Shown here piece by piece: positions 7,501 to 17,051 of a stretch of 62,891 bases of DNA. The stretch is from CAZBWW01 sp964496005 (GTDB taxonomy: Bacteria > Patescibacteriota > WWE3 > UBA101185 > UBA10185). Under the pieces are notes generated by a model, which saw only the letters and a program-made list of their open reading frames with translations, was not told where the DNA came from and ran no database searches. The stretch is from positions 1-62,891 of the forward strand of contig CAZBWW010000002.1 in the NCBI GenBank assembly GCA_964496005.1, in the 5' to 3' direction. Every line of letters begins with the position of its first letter. The stretch's first letter is position 1. The translations under genes were made by a program, and so were the position numbers.

Positions 7501-10284
7501 ATGGAGTCTTTTTATAATCTTAGCCCAGATGAAACCATAAACCGACTTGCAACTTCTTCCACAGACGGCTTGAGCACACAGGAAGCACACAAACGACTGC
7601 AGGAATATGGTCCAAATCAAATTCCAGAAACAAAACAGGCATCACTCCTTCAAAAAGTCCTGCACCAGTTTACAGATATTTTAGTGTTGATCTTAATTAT
7701 TGCTGCAATCGTGTCATTTGTTGTCGGCGAAACTCTGGACGCAGGGGTAATATTGTTTATTGTAGTTATTAACGCACTTATGGGTTACATGCAGGAAGCA
7801 CGGGCAGAAAAAGCAATCGATGCGTTAAAGGCATTATCAACCGATTACGCAAAAGTGCTCAGAGACGGAAGTGTAGAAAGCATACAAGCCAAAGATTTAG
7901 TGCCCGGAGATATTCTGATTTTGGAAAGCGGAGATAAAGTACCGGCTGATGCACGATTACTAGAAGCAATAAACCTGGAAGTTAATGAAGCCATCTTAAC
8001 GGGAGAATCTAAACCAACACACAAAGATACTAAAAATCTAAGCCTGAGCATTTCTACAGACAAAATTACCGACAAAGATCTTTCCGGCGGGTTTGTACAA
8101 AATCATCTACACAGCAAAACCAAAACCCAAACAGAAAAAAAGGTCGCAGCGGGCGATCAGTTAAACATGGTATTTAAAGATACAACATTGATTTACGGAC
8201 GGTGTAAGGCTGTGGTTACACAAACGGGCATAAACACCGAAATTGGCCAAATTTCGGCGTTATTGCAAAAACAAAGCACTACAGACACTCCTTTAAGTAA
8301 AGAGCTAAACGTAGTGGCAAAAAGACTTACAGGAGCTGCATTACTTATTATTTTGATAATTTTCTTTTTAGGGATCTTTGGAGACGGTTTGGAAATTGAA
8401 GAAGCATTTTTAATGGCAATTAGTCTTGCGGTTGCTGCAATACCGGAAGGGCTGCCCGCAGTCGTAACCATAGCACTTGCAATAGGCGTCTCAAGACTTG
8501 CAAAGAAAAAAGCTATTGTCAGACGGTTACAAGCCGTAGAAACACTGGGGTCGGCAAATTATATTTTGACGGACAAAACAGGTACTTTAACAAAAAATAA
8601 GATGGCTGTAACAAATGTCGCGACGCTCACTTCGGACTTTACAACTACAATTGATAGCGACAAAACTAGTACATTTTTAGATGAACAAAAAAAACTAGTG
8701 GATCTGAATACACAAAAAGATTTAATGTGGTTAATAAAAACAATGGTTATATGTAATGACGCGCACGTTTCAGTTAAAAATACGGACACAGAAGGACCAA
8801 AATTTATCGGAGATTCAACAGAAGTGGCGTTATTGGAACTTGCATACTTTTCAGAGGTTAATACCGACGAGATTCGAAAAACTTACGAAAGAGTGTTTGA
8901 GATACCATTTTCATCAGAAACAAAAAAAATGCTAGTAGTTGTGAAAAATCCTGAGAACGAAAATGAAGTGCTGGTAATAGTAAAAGGTGCGCCTGAGGTA
9001 ATTCAATGGATGGTCACAGAAGCAAACGATCGGATAACAGAAATTAATGACAGCTATGTAAAGAGTGGGTTGCGGAGTCTGGCATTTAGTTATAAAAAAC
9101 TGGCAAAAGCCGAGTTTGAAGCTGCAAAACTGATTACTAATCCGGAAGAGTACTTATCAACCTTTCATGAGTTTTTGGGTATTGTTGCGCAAAAAGACCC
9201 GCTTAGGCCGGAAGTTAAAGACGCGCTGGATATCGCAAAAAATGCCGGTATTAAAACACTAGTCTTAACAGGCGATCACAAACTTACTGCAACTAATATC
9301 GCAAGTGAATTAGGGTTAATAGAGTCGGCTGATGAAGTTATGGACGGCTCCGAGCTTGGCGCAAAAACCGGTGATGAACTTACAGAACTATTAAAAACAA
9401 TAAAGGTGTTTGCCAGAGTCTCGCCTCAGCAAAAACTAACTATTGTGGAAACAGTTAAGTCGTTGGGTAATATTACCGCGGTCACAGGAGATGGAGTAAA
9501 CGATGCTCCGGCAATAAAAACCGCAGATATTGGCATTTCAATGGGAATAACTGGAACTGATGTTTCGAAAGAAGTTTCGGACATGGTACTACAGGACGAC
9601 AACTACGCCACAATAGTTGAAGCGATCAGACAGGGTCGAATAGTCTATGATAACTTAGTTAAATTTATTACATATTTAATTTCGTGCAACATTTCCGAGA
9701 TATTGTTACTTACAGCCGTAATAATAGTTGGGATTTGGGTTGATATACCGCTTCCGCTGTTGCCGATCCAGATTTTATGGATTAACCTAATTACCGATGG
9801 CTTGCCTGCGCTGGCCTTAGGCATGGAAAAAGGCGAAAAAGACATTATGTTGAGAAAACCACGCCAACAAGGCCATTTGCTAAATCGAAACAGATGGGTA
9901 AGAATGTTGTTTCAGGCCTTTATGATTACGGCGGTTACTTTTGTGGTCTTTACATATGCGCTTAATACGTCAACTGTTGTTGCCCAAACCGCAGCGCTAA
10001 CCACTTTAGCCTTTTCTCAACTGTTTCACTCGTTTAACAGCAGATCAGAGGTACATTCGCTGTTTTCGCGGAAACTCAAATTTAATAAGTATTTGTATAT
10101 TACACTTGCGATTTCGATATTTTTGCAAGTGTTAGTGGTTTATAGCCCACTTGGAAACAACTTTTTAAAAACTACGGCTTTGCCGGTTGAACTATTTATG
10201 ACAGCAATTTTATTGGCAATAGTGCCTGTTGTCGGAACTGAAATATATAAATTATCATTAAGGAAATATGGGTATACCGCTTAG
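7501..10284 (+). CDS. P-type Ca2+-transporting ATPase
   Basis: 927 residues, normal for P2A/P2B pumps. Motifs in order: TGES (actuator), AAIPEGLPAVV (ion-binding M4), DKTGTLTKN (phosphorylated Asp), KGAPE and GDGVNDAPA. N-terminal cation ATPase domain and C-terminal helices (M7-M10) are present. It exports Ca2+ (or Mn2+) using ATP at the plasma membrane. TATACT lies 9 nt upstream of ATG. Its 3' end overlaps the exchanger gene by 17 nt, so the two are one operon. Confidence 0.93.
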   Translation: MESFYNLSPDETINRLATSSTDGLSTQEAHKRLQEYGPNQIPETKQASLLQKVLHQFTDILVLILIIAAIVSFVVGETLDAGVILFIVVINALMGYMQEARAEKAIDALKALSTDYAKVLRDGSVESIQAKDLVPGDILILESGDKVPADARLLEAINLEVNEAILTGESKPTHKDTKNLSLSISTDKITDKDLSGGFVQNHLHSKTKTQTEKKVAAGDQLNMVFKDTTLIYGRCKAVVTQTGINTEIGQISALLQKQSTTDTPLSKELNVVAKRLTGAALLIILIIFFLGIFGDGLEIEEAFLMAISLAVAAIPEGLPAVVTIALAIGVSRLAKKKAIVRRLQAVETLGSANYILTDKTGTLTKNKMAVTNVATLTSDFTTTIDSDKTSTFLDEQKKLVDLNTQKDLMWLIKTMVICNDAHVSVKNTDTEGPKFIGDSTEVALLELAYFSEVNTDEIRKTYERVFEIPFSSETKKMLVVVKNPENENEVLVIVKGAPEVIQWMVTEANDRITEINDSYVKSGLRSLAFSYKKLAKAEFEAAKLITNPEEYLSTFHEFLGIVAQKDPLRPEVKDALDIAKNAGIKTLVLTGDHKLTATNIASELGLIESADEVMDGSELGAKTGDELTELLKTIKVFARVSPQQKLTIVETVKSLGNITAVTGDGVNDAPAIKTADIGISMGITGTDVSKEVSDMVLQDDNYATIVEAIRQGRIVYDNLVKFITYLISCNISEILLLTAVIIVGIWVDIPLPLLPIQILWINLITDGLPALALGMEKGEKDIMLRKPRQQGHLLNRNRWVRMLFQAFMITAVTFVVFTYALNTSTVVAQTAALTTLAFSQLFHSFNSRSEVHSLFSRKLKFNKYLYITLAISIFLQVLVVYSPLGNNFLKTTALPVELFMTAILLAIVPVVGTEIYKLSLRKYGYTA

Positions 10285-11233
10285 TATTTTAGTTATATTG
10301 ACAGCTTCAGTAGCCTTAATAAAAGGTGTTGATCTGTTTGTAAAATCAGTTTCGCGCTTAGCAGTTAGGTTTAAGATATCAGCATATACGGTTAGCTTTT
10401 TCTTGGTTGCAGTAGCCACATCTATTCCGGAAACTGTCGTTGCGATAGGGTCTTCGCTTGAGGGAAATTCCATTTTGTCGTTTGGGAATGCTATTGGCTC
10501 AAATATCGCATTGTTGACAATTATTGTGGCAATTCCGTGTCTTATGACTGTGGGACTACCGACACGCACGATTTTAAATTCAAAAGATATTTACTACACT
10601 GCGCTATCATCACTTCTGCCTGTAATTCTAATACTGGACGGTACACTTGGTAAAAACGACGGCATCGTACTCTTGCTATCATACGCGGTTTATGTTGTTG
10701 CTGTTTTAAGAAAGGCTACAGGTTTAGAACAAATTAAGGACGGGTTTGAGAATGTTAAAGTACTTAAGGAAATCGGGCTGTTTTTGGTAGGTTTGTTGAT
10801 ATTGCTTGGTGCAAGTGAATTAATTGTGCTTGGAGCTGAAAATCTAAGCGTTGCAATGGGAATCAGCCTTGGTTTTATTGGCTTGACAGTTACTGCACTG
10901 GGTACGTCACTGCCGGAAATTTCATATTCAATTAGCGCAACCAGACAAGGCCAAAAAGAAACGGTTTTGGGCGATGTTGTCGGTAGTATTGTTGCAAATT
11001 CAACTTTGGTTTTAGGCATTACTGCGCTTATTTACCCGGTTAGTATTGAGGGGTCAAGTATAGGCGTTACAACCTTGTTTTTTCTAGTGTTGTCTTTGCT
11101 TGTATTTTTACGGTTTGCACGGACAAAGGAGAAGTTGGATACGGTTGAGGGAATTTCGTTGATGCTGTTGTATTTGGTGTTTTTGGTTGTGAGTTTTATG
11201 GCTGTTGAGGGGGTTTTTAGTATTGGGTTTTAG
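10268..11233 (+). CDS. CaCA-family Na+/Ca2+ exchanger (YrbG-like)
   Basis: 321 residues, about ten membrane segments in two inverted repeats. The two alpha motifs are visible: ATSIPETVVAIGSSLEGN with GNAIGSNIA, and ALGTSLPEISYSI with GDVVGSIVANS. The acidic Glu of each (PET, PEI) is the ion ligand in the family. It starts within the end of the Ca2+-ATPase gene, so both calcium exporters are co-translated. The start is ATG 10268. Confidence 0.92.
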   Translation: MGIPLSILVILTASVALIKGVDLFVKSVSRLAVRFKISAYTVSFFLVAVATSIPETVVAIGSSLEGNSILSFGNAIGSNIALLTIIVAIPCLMTVGLPTRTILNSKDIYYTALSSLLPVILILDGTLGKNDGIVLLLSYAVYVVAVLRKATGLEQIKDGFENVKVLKEIGLFLVGLLILLGASELIVLGAENLSVAMGISLGFIGLTVTALGTSLPEISYSISATRQGQKETVLGDVVGSIVANSTLVLGITALIYPVSIEGSSIGVTTLFFLVLSLLVFLRFARTKEKLDTVEGISLMLLYLVFLVVSFMAVEGVFSIGF

Positions 11234-11240
11234 TACGAAA

Positions 11241-11282
11241 AAGGCTGGAATCAATACTGTTGTGACAGTGAATTCCAGCCTT
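11241..11282. terminator. Bidirectional terminator
   Basis: AAGGCTGGAAT and ATTCCAGCCTT form an 11-bp perfect stem with a 20-nt loop between two convergent genes. On the reverse strand it ends in CCTTTTTCG, giving a good U-tract. Confidence 0.75.
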
Positions 11283-11320
11283 CTTGCTTCCGCCATTTTT
11301 CGAATCAGTTTTTTTTTGAG

Positions 11321-11890
11321 TTAATTGGCTATGTAAGCCCGATAGCTCTCGGTTCTGTGAAACGTGATTGGGTGCCTCCATGACACCTCAACCGTAAACA
11401 GCAACCCGGAGTAATCTGTACGAAATGTCAGTACCAGATAATCCGAGTCATTAAGATGGTTGCGCGAAGCACCCGCGAGTGCTTCTTTAGCGGCACCCCA
11501 TCCTTCTCCGGCGGGACCAACAAATTGTAGGACCGCGTTGAGAAACTCTCGAGCCTCAATTTGGGCGTGTTCTCCGCCGGTATTGCACTTTCTGATTGCA
11601 CCTGCGAGTTTTCCAGCTCGGTGGTGCAGATTATTTAGGCTTATCTTCCCCTGCTTTCTCTGCCATGCTCGGGCATAGTCCCTTGCATCCACCCACGCAG
11701 AGAGCATTCCCACTATCGCACATCCAAATGCAACACAGAGAATACTCAGAGGAGCGATAAGATACGGAACCCGAAGTACAGCAAAAAAGGCAAACAGAAC
11801 TGATGCAATACTTGCAATCAATCCTGCCACAAACATAAGCCAACGGGGAAACCCTATAGTCAAGTATGCTGTAAATACACGGATGTTCAT
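11321..11890 (-). CDS. Two-helix membrane protein of unknown function
   Basis: 189 residues. The start is ATG 11890 because GGAGG sits 8 nt before it; the ORF is open further upstream, but without such a site. Residues 1-65 contain two membrane helices; the rest is a soluble, Arg/Ala-rich domain with no motif I know. The gene is GC-richer than its neighbours and has a long leader, unlike the mostly leaderless genes around it. It may have been acquired. Confidence 0.65.
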   Translation of the reverse strand: MNIRVFTAYLTIGFPRWLMFVAGLIASIASVLFAFFAVLRVPYLIAPLSILCVAFGCAIVGMLSAWVDARDYARAWQRKQGKISLNNLHHRAGKLAGAIRKCNTGGEHAQIEAREFLNAVLQFVGPAGEGWGAAKEALAGASRNHLNDSDYLVLTFRTDYSGLLFTVEVSWRHPITFHRTESYRAYIAN

Positions 11891-12035
11891 TTCTTTTTCC
11901 TCCAGGCGTACGCCCGTATCGTCCGTGTCCCGAGTACTCGGTTTTTTAAACACCGGACGAGAGATTAATAAAACAAATGGCGGGGAGCAACCGAATCTCA
12001 ATACCTAACCAAAAACGCATTAAGCTCCGCTTACT
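11891..12035 (-). promoter_or_regulatory. Structured leader of the 11321-11890 gene
   Basis: About 145 nt of leader on the reverse strand: a GGGGAG/CTCCCC pair enclosing about 50 nt and followed by a T-rich stretch (attenuator-like), then the self-complementary blocks CCGAGTACTCGG and GGCGTACGCC, then the SD. A TAATAG-type -10 lies just upstream. Function is inferred from structure only. Confidence 0.35.
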
Positions 12036-12130
12036 CCCCACTATTATTGCTATTTCAATGTGCAACAGAAAAAAGATCTACACGAGTTAAATATGTGTAT
12101 TATAAGCTAAAAGTGAAATAAAATCAAATA

Positions 12131-12718
12131 CTATGGGGTATCGGAAAACTGTGCGGAGGTATAAAACTCACCTGAAATTCGAGTAACAGGCGTGAGCACA
12201 ACTTTATAAGTAGTTGAAGCCCCATCACCTAAGCTTACAACTTCGGTACCTGGAACCTCACCTTTATCAACAACTACAAATTGTGAGTCTGTGGCAAACC
12301 AACCGGGTTTTACATAATATTTTATATAGTCGTAACCTTCCCATTCAGGAGAGTATTCCACAAAAACTTCGTGTAGGTCTGCTTGTCCACCGCTTACAGT
12401 GCCCCACCTCTTACCTGCTTCCAACGACGAAACGCATTCACTTCGGTCTTCACATAAATATTCGATTAAATCCCAGGTTTCGGCATTTGACGTTACGGTC
12501 ACGCTAAACCCCGGCTTTGCTGATGTAGTATTAACAGTCGATGCGCCTTGAATTTCTTTTGATGGAGACACGTTTAGTGAATTTGACGAAACCCAGTAGT
12601 ATGCGGGTATGGCTAAAATGAAAGCGGCAATAATAAGCACTAGCGGGACGGCAAAGCCCTCTTGATTCGAACTGTTGTATTTCAAATGAAAACTCTTCCT
12701 GATATTACTAGGCAGCAT
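12131..12718 (-). CDS. Prepilin-like single-pass secreted protein
   Basis: 195 residues. After a short basic head, NQEGFAVPLVLIIAAFILAI (residues 18-37) resembles a type IV prepilin N terminus (Gly-Phe then a hydrophobic helix) but lacks Glu at +5. The rest is an exported beta-rich domain with two Cys (EYLCEDRSECVSS) that could form a disulfide. No family recognised. Similar N termini occur at 27377 and 58467. Confidence 0.6.
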   Translation of the reverse strand: MLPSNIRKSFHLKYNSSNQEGFAVPLVLIIAAFILAIPAYYWVSSNSLNVSPSKEIQGASTVNTTSAKPGFSVTVTSNAETWDLIEYLCEDRSECVSSLEAGKRWGTVSGGQADLHEVFVEYSPEWEGYDYIKYYVKPGWFATDSQFVVVDKGEVPGTEVVSLGDGASTTYKVVLTPVTRISGEFYTSAQFSDTP

Positions 12719-12888
12719 ACGAATATTAACTCATAAACAAAACTAATTGGCAAGAAATTTCATATAATTTTTCCGAATATTAAATGAGAGGCTTACGCTA
12801 AGCATGTTGCTAAAAAAGTAACAGCGAGGCTGGGTTGCAAACACATAGGTTGCAAATACAACAACTAAAACAATATAATGCACATGAC

Positions 12889-14067
12889 ATGAGTAAGAAC
12901 GACAAAGAACCAAAAGTGGCGATTGTGCACGATTATTTAACACAGCGGGGTGGAGATCAAAAAGTATTGGAAACCCTACTGGAAATCTACCCAACCGCAC
13001 CTGTCTATACCGGAATATATTATCCGGAGCATGTTTCGCCCGAAATAGCAGCACATGATATTCGTGCCCCTAAAAGCGGAGTATTACACCGGTTTTCGAA
13101 ATATTTAACCTTTTTAATGCCCTTTATATTTGAAGGCTTTGATTTAAGTGAGTTTGACATAATCATTTCAACCAGCCATGCGTGGGCAAAGGGTGTATTA
13201 ACCAAACCAGATCAGCTGCATATATCGTATATGTTTTCTCCCCCGCGTTTTTTATACGGATACTCGGTAGAAAGCCAAAAACGTAATGTATGGTACTTCA
13301 AGCCAATTGTTGGTGTTTTAGACTTTTTGCTCAGAATTTGGGACTTTCATGCCGCGCAACGCCCAAATCACATGTTGGTAATTTCACAGGAAGTGCAAAA
13401 AAGAGTAAAAAAATTTTATGGCAGGGATGCTGAAGTACTATATCCTCCGGTAGAGATAGAAAGTGCCGTTAAAACAACAGAAAACCCACTAGACCTGCCG
13501 GAAAACGCACCGACAGGACAGTATTATGTTGTCATTAGCCGAATGGCAGCATACAAAAATGTTGATCTTGTTATTAAAGCCTTTTCTCTGCTTGAAAACG
13601 ATGGTTTTGACAAACAACTTGTAATTATTGGCACAGGTAAGGAAGAAAACCGGCTTAAAGCACTTGCCGGCGGTTTAGTTTCGTTTGTTGGAAGGGTTCC
13701 TGAAAGTGAAAAGCACGCGTTTTTAGAACACTGTTTAGGTGTAATTAATCCAGTGCAGGACGAGGATTTTGGTATTGTACCTGTAGAAGCTATGAGTCAT
13801 GGCAAACCTGTACTTGCACATGCATCCGGCGGACATTTGGAAACTGTGCAGGATGGTATGACAGGTATGTTATTTAATTCTACAGAGGTGGGCGATTTTA
13901 CTAAAATAATCACTAAATTTGACGAGATGATTGCTAACAAAACATTTAATAGCATTAAGATTAAGGAAAGTGTTCAAATATATGATAAAAGCCTGTTTAA
14001 AGAGAAATTCGCCAAATATGTTGCAGATAGGTGGGTTGCAGTCGACCAAGCTACCAAATCACTTTAA
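12889..14067 (+). CDS. Glycosyltransferase family 4 protein
   Basis: 392 residues from ATG 12889; TATAAT ends 9 nt before it, and the ORF upstream is outside the family length. N-terminal GT-B half: VAIVHDYLTQRGGDQKVLE. C-terminal half: the nucleotide-sugar site EDFGIVPVEAMSHGKPVLA. This resembles mannosyl- or rhamnosyltransferases of cell-surface polysaccharide synthesis. The exact sugar cannot be read from sequence. No other glycan genes are adjacent. Confidence 0.85.
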   Translation: MSKNDKEPKVAIVHDYLTQRGGDQKVLETLLEIYPTAPVYTGIYYPEHVSPEIAAHDIRAPKSGVLHRFSKYLTFLMPFIFEGFDLSEFDIIISTSHAWAKGVLTKPDQLHISYMFSPPRFLYGYSVESQKRNVWYFKPIVGVLDFLLRIWDFHAAQRPNHMLVISQEVQKRVKKFYGRDAEVLYPPVEIESAVKTTENPLDLPENAPTGQYYVVISRMAAYKNVDLVIKAFSLLENDGFDKQLVIIGTGKEENRLKALAGGLVSFVGRVPESEKHAFLEHCLGVINPVQDEDFGIVPVEAMSHGKPVLAHASGGHLETVQDGMTGMLFNSTEVGDFTKIITKFDEMIANKTFNSIKIKESVQIYDKSLFKEKFAKYVADRWVAVDQATKSL

Positions 14068-14153
14068 GCACTATTGAAATTTTATTTTGTCTCCTCTTTA
14101 AAAGTTATGCTAATGGGAATATACTTGAAACATGTACATAGTAGAATTAGGTA

Positions 14154-16127
14154 ATGAATAATCTGACCCACATAACAACTCAACAGCTCCTAAAAGTTTT
14201 TTCAGTAATTACCACCCTAATATTGTTATTTATTCCACTTTTTCTGCCCTTTGTTGTGTCTAAGCCAAAGTCGGTTTTTGCTGACGGAGCGGGTATTTAT
14301 TACAACCCATATTCAAAAAGATGGGATTATGTCGATGAAACAAGCCAGGAAGCTTACATATTTCATGACGGAACTAATGAAAACCTGTTAATTTCGGTTG
14401 ACCTTGAGAGTGCCGACAATCATATCTTCTGGCTTATACCAATACCGGCAGATCCATCAAAAATAGATGTTGATATACTTACGAACCTACCAAAGTTACA
14501 AGGCGAAGAGCTGAATCTTGCTATTCGGGCTAATAATGCAGATACATTAATGGATTTCGCACTTACTCAGGTGTACCCCATTCCATTTTTATTTTTTATG
14601 CCCATGATGTTCTTAGCTGATGGTGCTATTGGTTCTGCCGGTTCTTTTGGCGGCGTGTCTATGGAACAAGCCCGGTCTGACGTAACAGTACACTCGCAAA
14701 TCGAAAAGGCAGGTATGCTTACAGAAGTAGTTACAGCAAAAAACAGCGGGGCACTCGTTAATTACATAAGCGAAAAAGGTTTTGTTATGGATGAAAATGC
14801 AATTCCGGCACTAAATGAATACATCGGACAGGATTACTCATTTGTGGTTTCACACCTTGCTCCGCCCCCAGAAGCTGCTCCAGCGATTTTCATAAACGAA
14901 AACAATTTACTTGATCCGGCTCCGCCCTCTCCACAACAAACTGAGTCTTCACAAACACTTGAAGGTGAAGGACTGGCACCAATATTAGAAAGAAATACTA
15001 TACGTCCGGATTATGCGCAAGTTAACTTAGCAAATTCAACTCGTGCGGTAGTAATTTCCTTCCCTACTGAAGAAATCTTTTACCCGTTAAGACTAACCAG
15101 TGCGTACGGTGAGACTGTTATACCTACAACAGTAAGGGTTTTCGGTTATGTCACGCCAAAACCATACTCTGAATTAGCTCAATACATAGAAACCGAATAT
15201 TATGCCCAAAAGTGGTATGGCAGACATGAAAAGTATCTGGGACCAGTAAGCCTTTACGGCGGTACTCCACAACGAGATGTCCTGAATAATCAACTGTTGG
15301 AAAACGGAGTATTAAAATACACAAAAATAGCAATTAACGCCCCCTCAACCGCTTTTACGGATGATTTATGGATAGATAACTCTACTCCTCTTGAAACTCA
15401 CGCGGCTTATCAATTATATAAATACCCTACCCAAACAAAATTTGTACTTTTTGCCTTTGCGTCTATGTTTGCAGCTTTTTTTGCCGGAATTTTGGTATAT
15501 CGTCGCGATTTGGTTAAAACCAAAAGATGGCTATGGAAACTGTTAGGGCTTGGGTTAGCAAACTTTTTTACTCTTATTGGGGTATTTATTGGAACTTTTC
15601 TGATCAGTTTTGATCAGGATTCACCAGAAGCTATCGAAATACTCTCTCAGCTCAAAGCCAAAAAATATGTGTTAAAGCGCAGATTGGCTTTTGTGTTACT
15701 GGTACCGACAGTTATTTTTGGACTTGCTGCTCTTCCGCTTCTCTACGCACTATTACTTGGACTTCTCATGGTTGGTGTGGATGATGTATTCGCACTTATG
15801 AGAGAGCCGCTTTTTATTCCTTATGTAGTTGGAATGATTGGGTCAGTGTTTATCATCCGTTTTTTACGAAAAGTGAACGCAGAGGATGTGCCGTTGTTTA
15901 CTCAACTCAAAAACCTAGGCTATTCGACTTTAACACTTCGAAAGGTCGGTGAGCGACGAATAGTATTTGTGGTTTTGTTTTCGATACTCTTTCTGCTTTT
16001 TACATATTTATTTTTAACTGCAATTAAAGCTACTTTTCCTGCTGATTTTCCTGCTGATGTGCCCAGTTTCCCTAGAATTAACACAGACCCTAACGTATAT
16101 GATAAAACCGAAATTGTTCCCTTCTAA
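14154..16127 (+). CDS. DUF2330-family membrane protein
   Basis: 657 residues. Residues 15-40 are a signal peptide/anchor ending in VFADGAG. Residues 45-400 resemble DUF2330, an extracytoplasmic domain (EAYIFHDGTNENLLISVDL, WLIPIP). Residues 430-640 hold about five to six membrane helices with a basic cytoplasmic loop. TAGAAT ends 6 nt before ATG. The function of the family is unknown. Confidence 0.7.
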   Translation: MNNLTHITTQQLLKVFSVITTLILLFIPLFLPFVVSKPKSVFADGAGIYYNPYSKRWDYVDETSQEAYIFHDGTNENLLISVDLESADNHIFWLIPIPADPSKIDVDILTNLPKLQGEELNLAIRANNADTLMDFALTQVYPIPFLFFMPMMFLADGAIGSAGSFGGVSMEQARSDVTVHSQIEKAGMLTEVVTAKNSGALVNYISEKGFVMDENAIPALNEYIGQDYSFVVSHLAPPPEAAPAIFINENNLLDPAPPSPQQTESSQTLEGEGLAPILERNTIRPDYAQVNLANSTRAVVISFPTEEIFYPLRLTSAYGETVIPTTVRVFGYVTPKPYSELAQYIETEYYAQKWYGRHEKYLGPVSLYGGTPQRDVLNNQLLENGVLKYTKIAINAPSTAFTDDLWIDNSTPLETHAAYQLYKYPTQTKFVLFAFASMFAAFFAGILVYRRDLVKTKRWLWKLLGLGLANFFTLIGVFIGTFLISFDQDSPEAIEILSQLKAKKYVLKRRLAFVLLVPTVIFGLAALPLLYALLLGLLMVGVDDVFALMREPLFIPYVVGMIGSVFIIRFLRKVNAEDVPLFTQLKNLGYSTLTLRKVGERRIVFVVLFSILFLLFTYLFLTAIKATFPADFPADVPSFPRINTDPNVYDKTEIVPF

Positions 16128-16219
16128 TCAAGAATTCACGTGTATTAAAATTTATAAAGAAAAAACACAACTTACGAGCTACCCGTTGAGAAAATAATAA
16201 AATGGCTTAAAATAACACC

Positions 16220-17050
16220 ATGCCTGAGCTTCCTGAAATACACACTATAACCACAGATTTAGCTAAATACGTGAAGGGTGCGGTAGTAGTTGAAACCGTA
16301 ATAGCATCTGGTTACGAGCCTTCTGCAAAAAAACAACTGCTTTTGGCACAAACCAACGGATATACCATAAAAAACGTGCAACAGCTGGCAAAAAATATTG
16401 TCATTGAGCTATCTTCCGGTTTTTATTTGGTTATACACTTGGCAATGACAGGCAGATTGTTACTTAGAACACAGGGATTTAGCCCGGATAATTGGCAGCG
16501 GGTTACGTTTTTTCTGGAAAAGAACGGTAAGAAATTTGAACTGCGTTTTTGCGATAAAAGAAAATTTGGAAAGGTTGATGTGTTAACTGCTAAAGAATTA
16601 GAAGAGCTAAGAAACGGCTACGGCCCCACCCCATTAGACCACGATTTAGACGCTCTGAAGCTCCATACAAGGCTTAAAATGAAGAAAACAGCTATAAAAA
16701 ACGTGTTGCTTGACCAGAAAATTATATCAGGCGTAGGGAATGCGTACGCAAACGACGCATTATGGCTGGCAAGCCTACATCCACAAACAAGTACGCATCA
16801 GCTAAACCTAACCCAAGCTGAAAAGCTTTTAGATGCGTTACGTGAAATACTTACTGAAGGTATAAAAAACAGAGGGATTTCGATGAGTGATTATGTAGAT
16901 TTGTTTGGCAAACCGGGAAAGCAACAGGAGTATTTCAGAATTTACCGCCAGGAAAATTGTTTAAAATGTAAAAATAAAGTAGAATTTATGCAACTTAATG
17001 GGCGTGGTACATATTTCTGCCTCACCTGCCAACCGTCTCAAAGTTCATAA
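16220..17050 (+). CDS. mutM: Formamidopyrimidine-DNA glycosylase MutM
   Basis: 276 residues, normal length. It removes oxidised purines and nicks the strand. MPELPE gives the catalytic Pro2/Glu3. The helix-two-turn-helix with DQKIISGVGNAYANDALW follows, and the C-terminal zinc finger is CLKCKNKVEF...CLTCQ (Cx2C-x16-Cx2C). TTGAGA, 16 nt, TAAAAT and 6 nt precede ATG. recF follows after one base. Confidence 0.95.
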   Translation: MPELPEIHTITTDLAKYVKGAVVVETVIASGYEPSAKKQLLLAQTNGYTIKNVQQLAKNIVIELSSGFYLVIHLAMTGRLLLRTQGFSPDNWQRVTFFLEKNGKKFELRFCDKRKFGKVDVLTAKELEELRNGYGPTPLDHDLDALKLHTRLKMKKTAIKNVLLDQKIISGVGNAYANDALWLASLHPQTSTHQLNLTQAEKLLDALREILTEGIKNRGISMSDYVDLFGKPGKQQEYFRIYRQENCLKCKNKVEFMQLNGRGTYFCLTCQPSQSS

Positions 17051-17051
17051 A

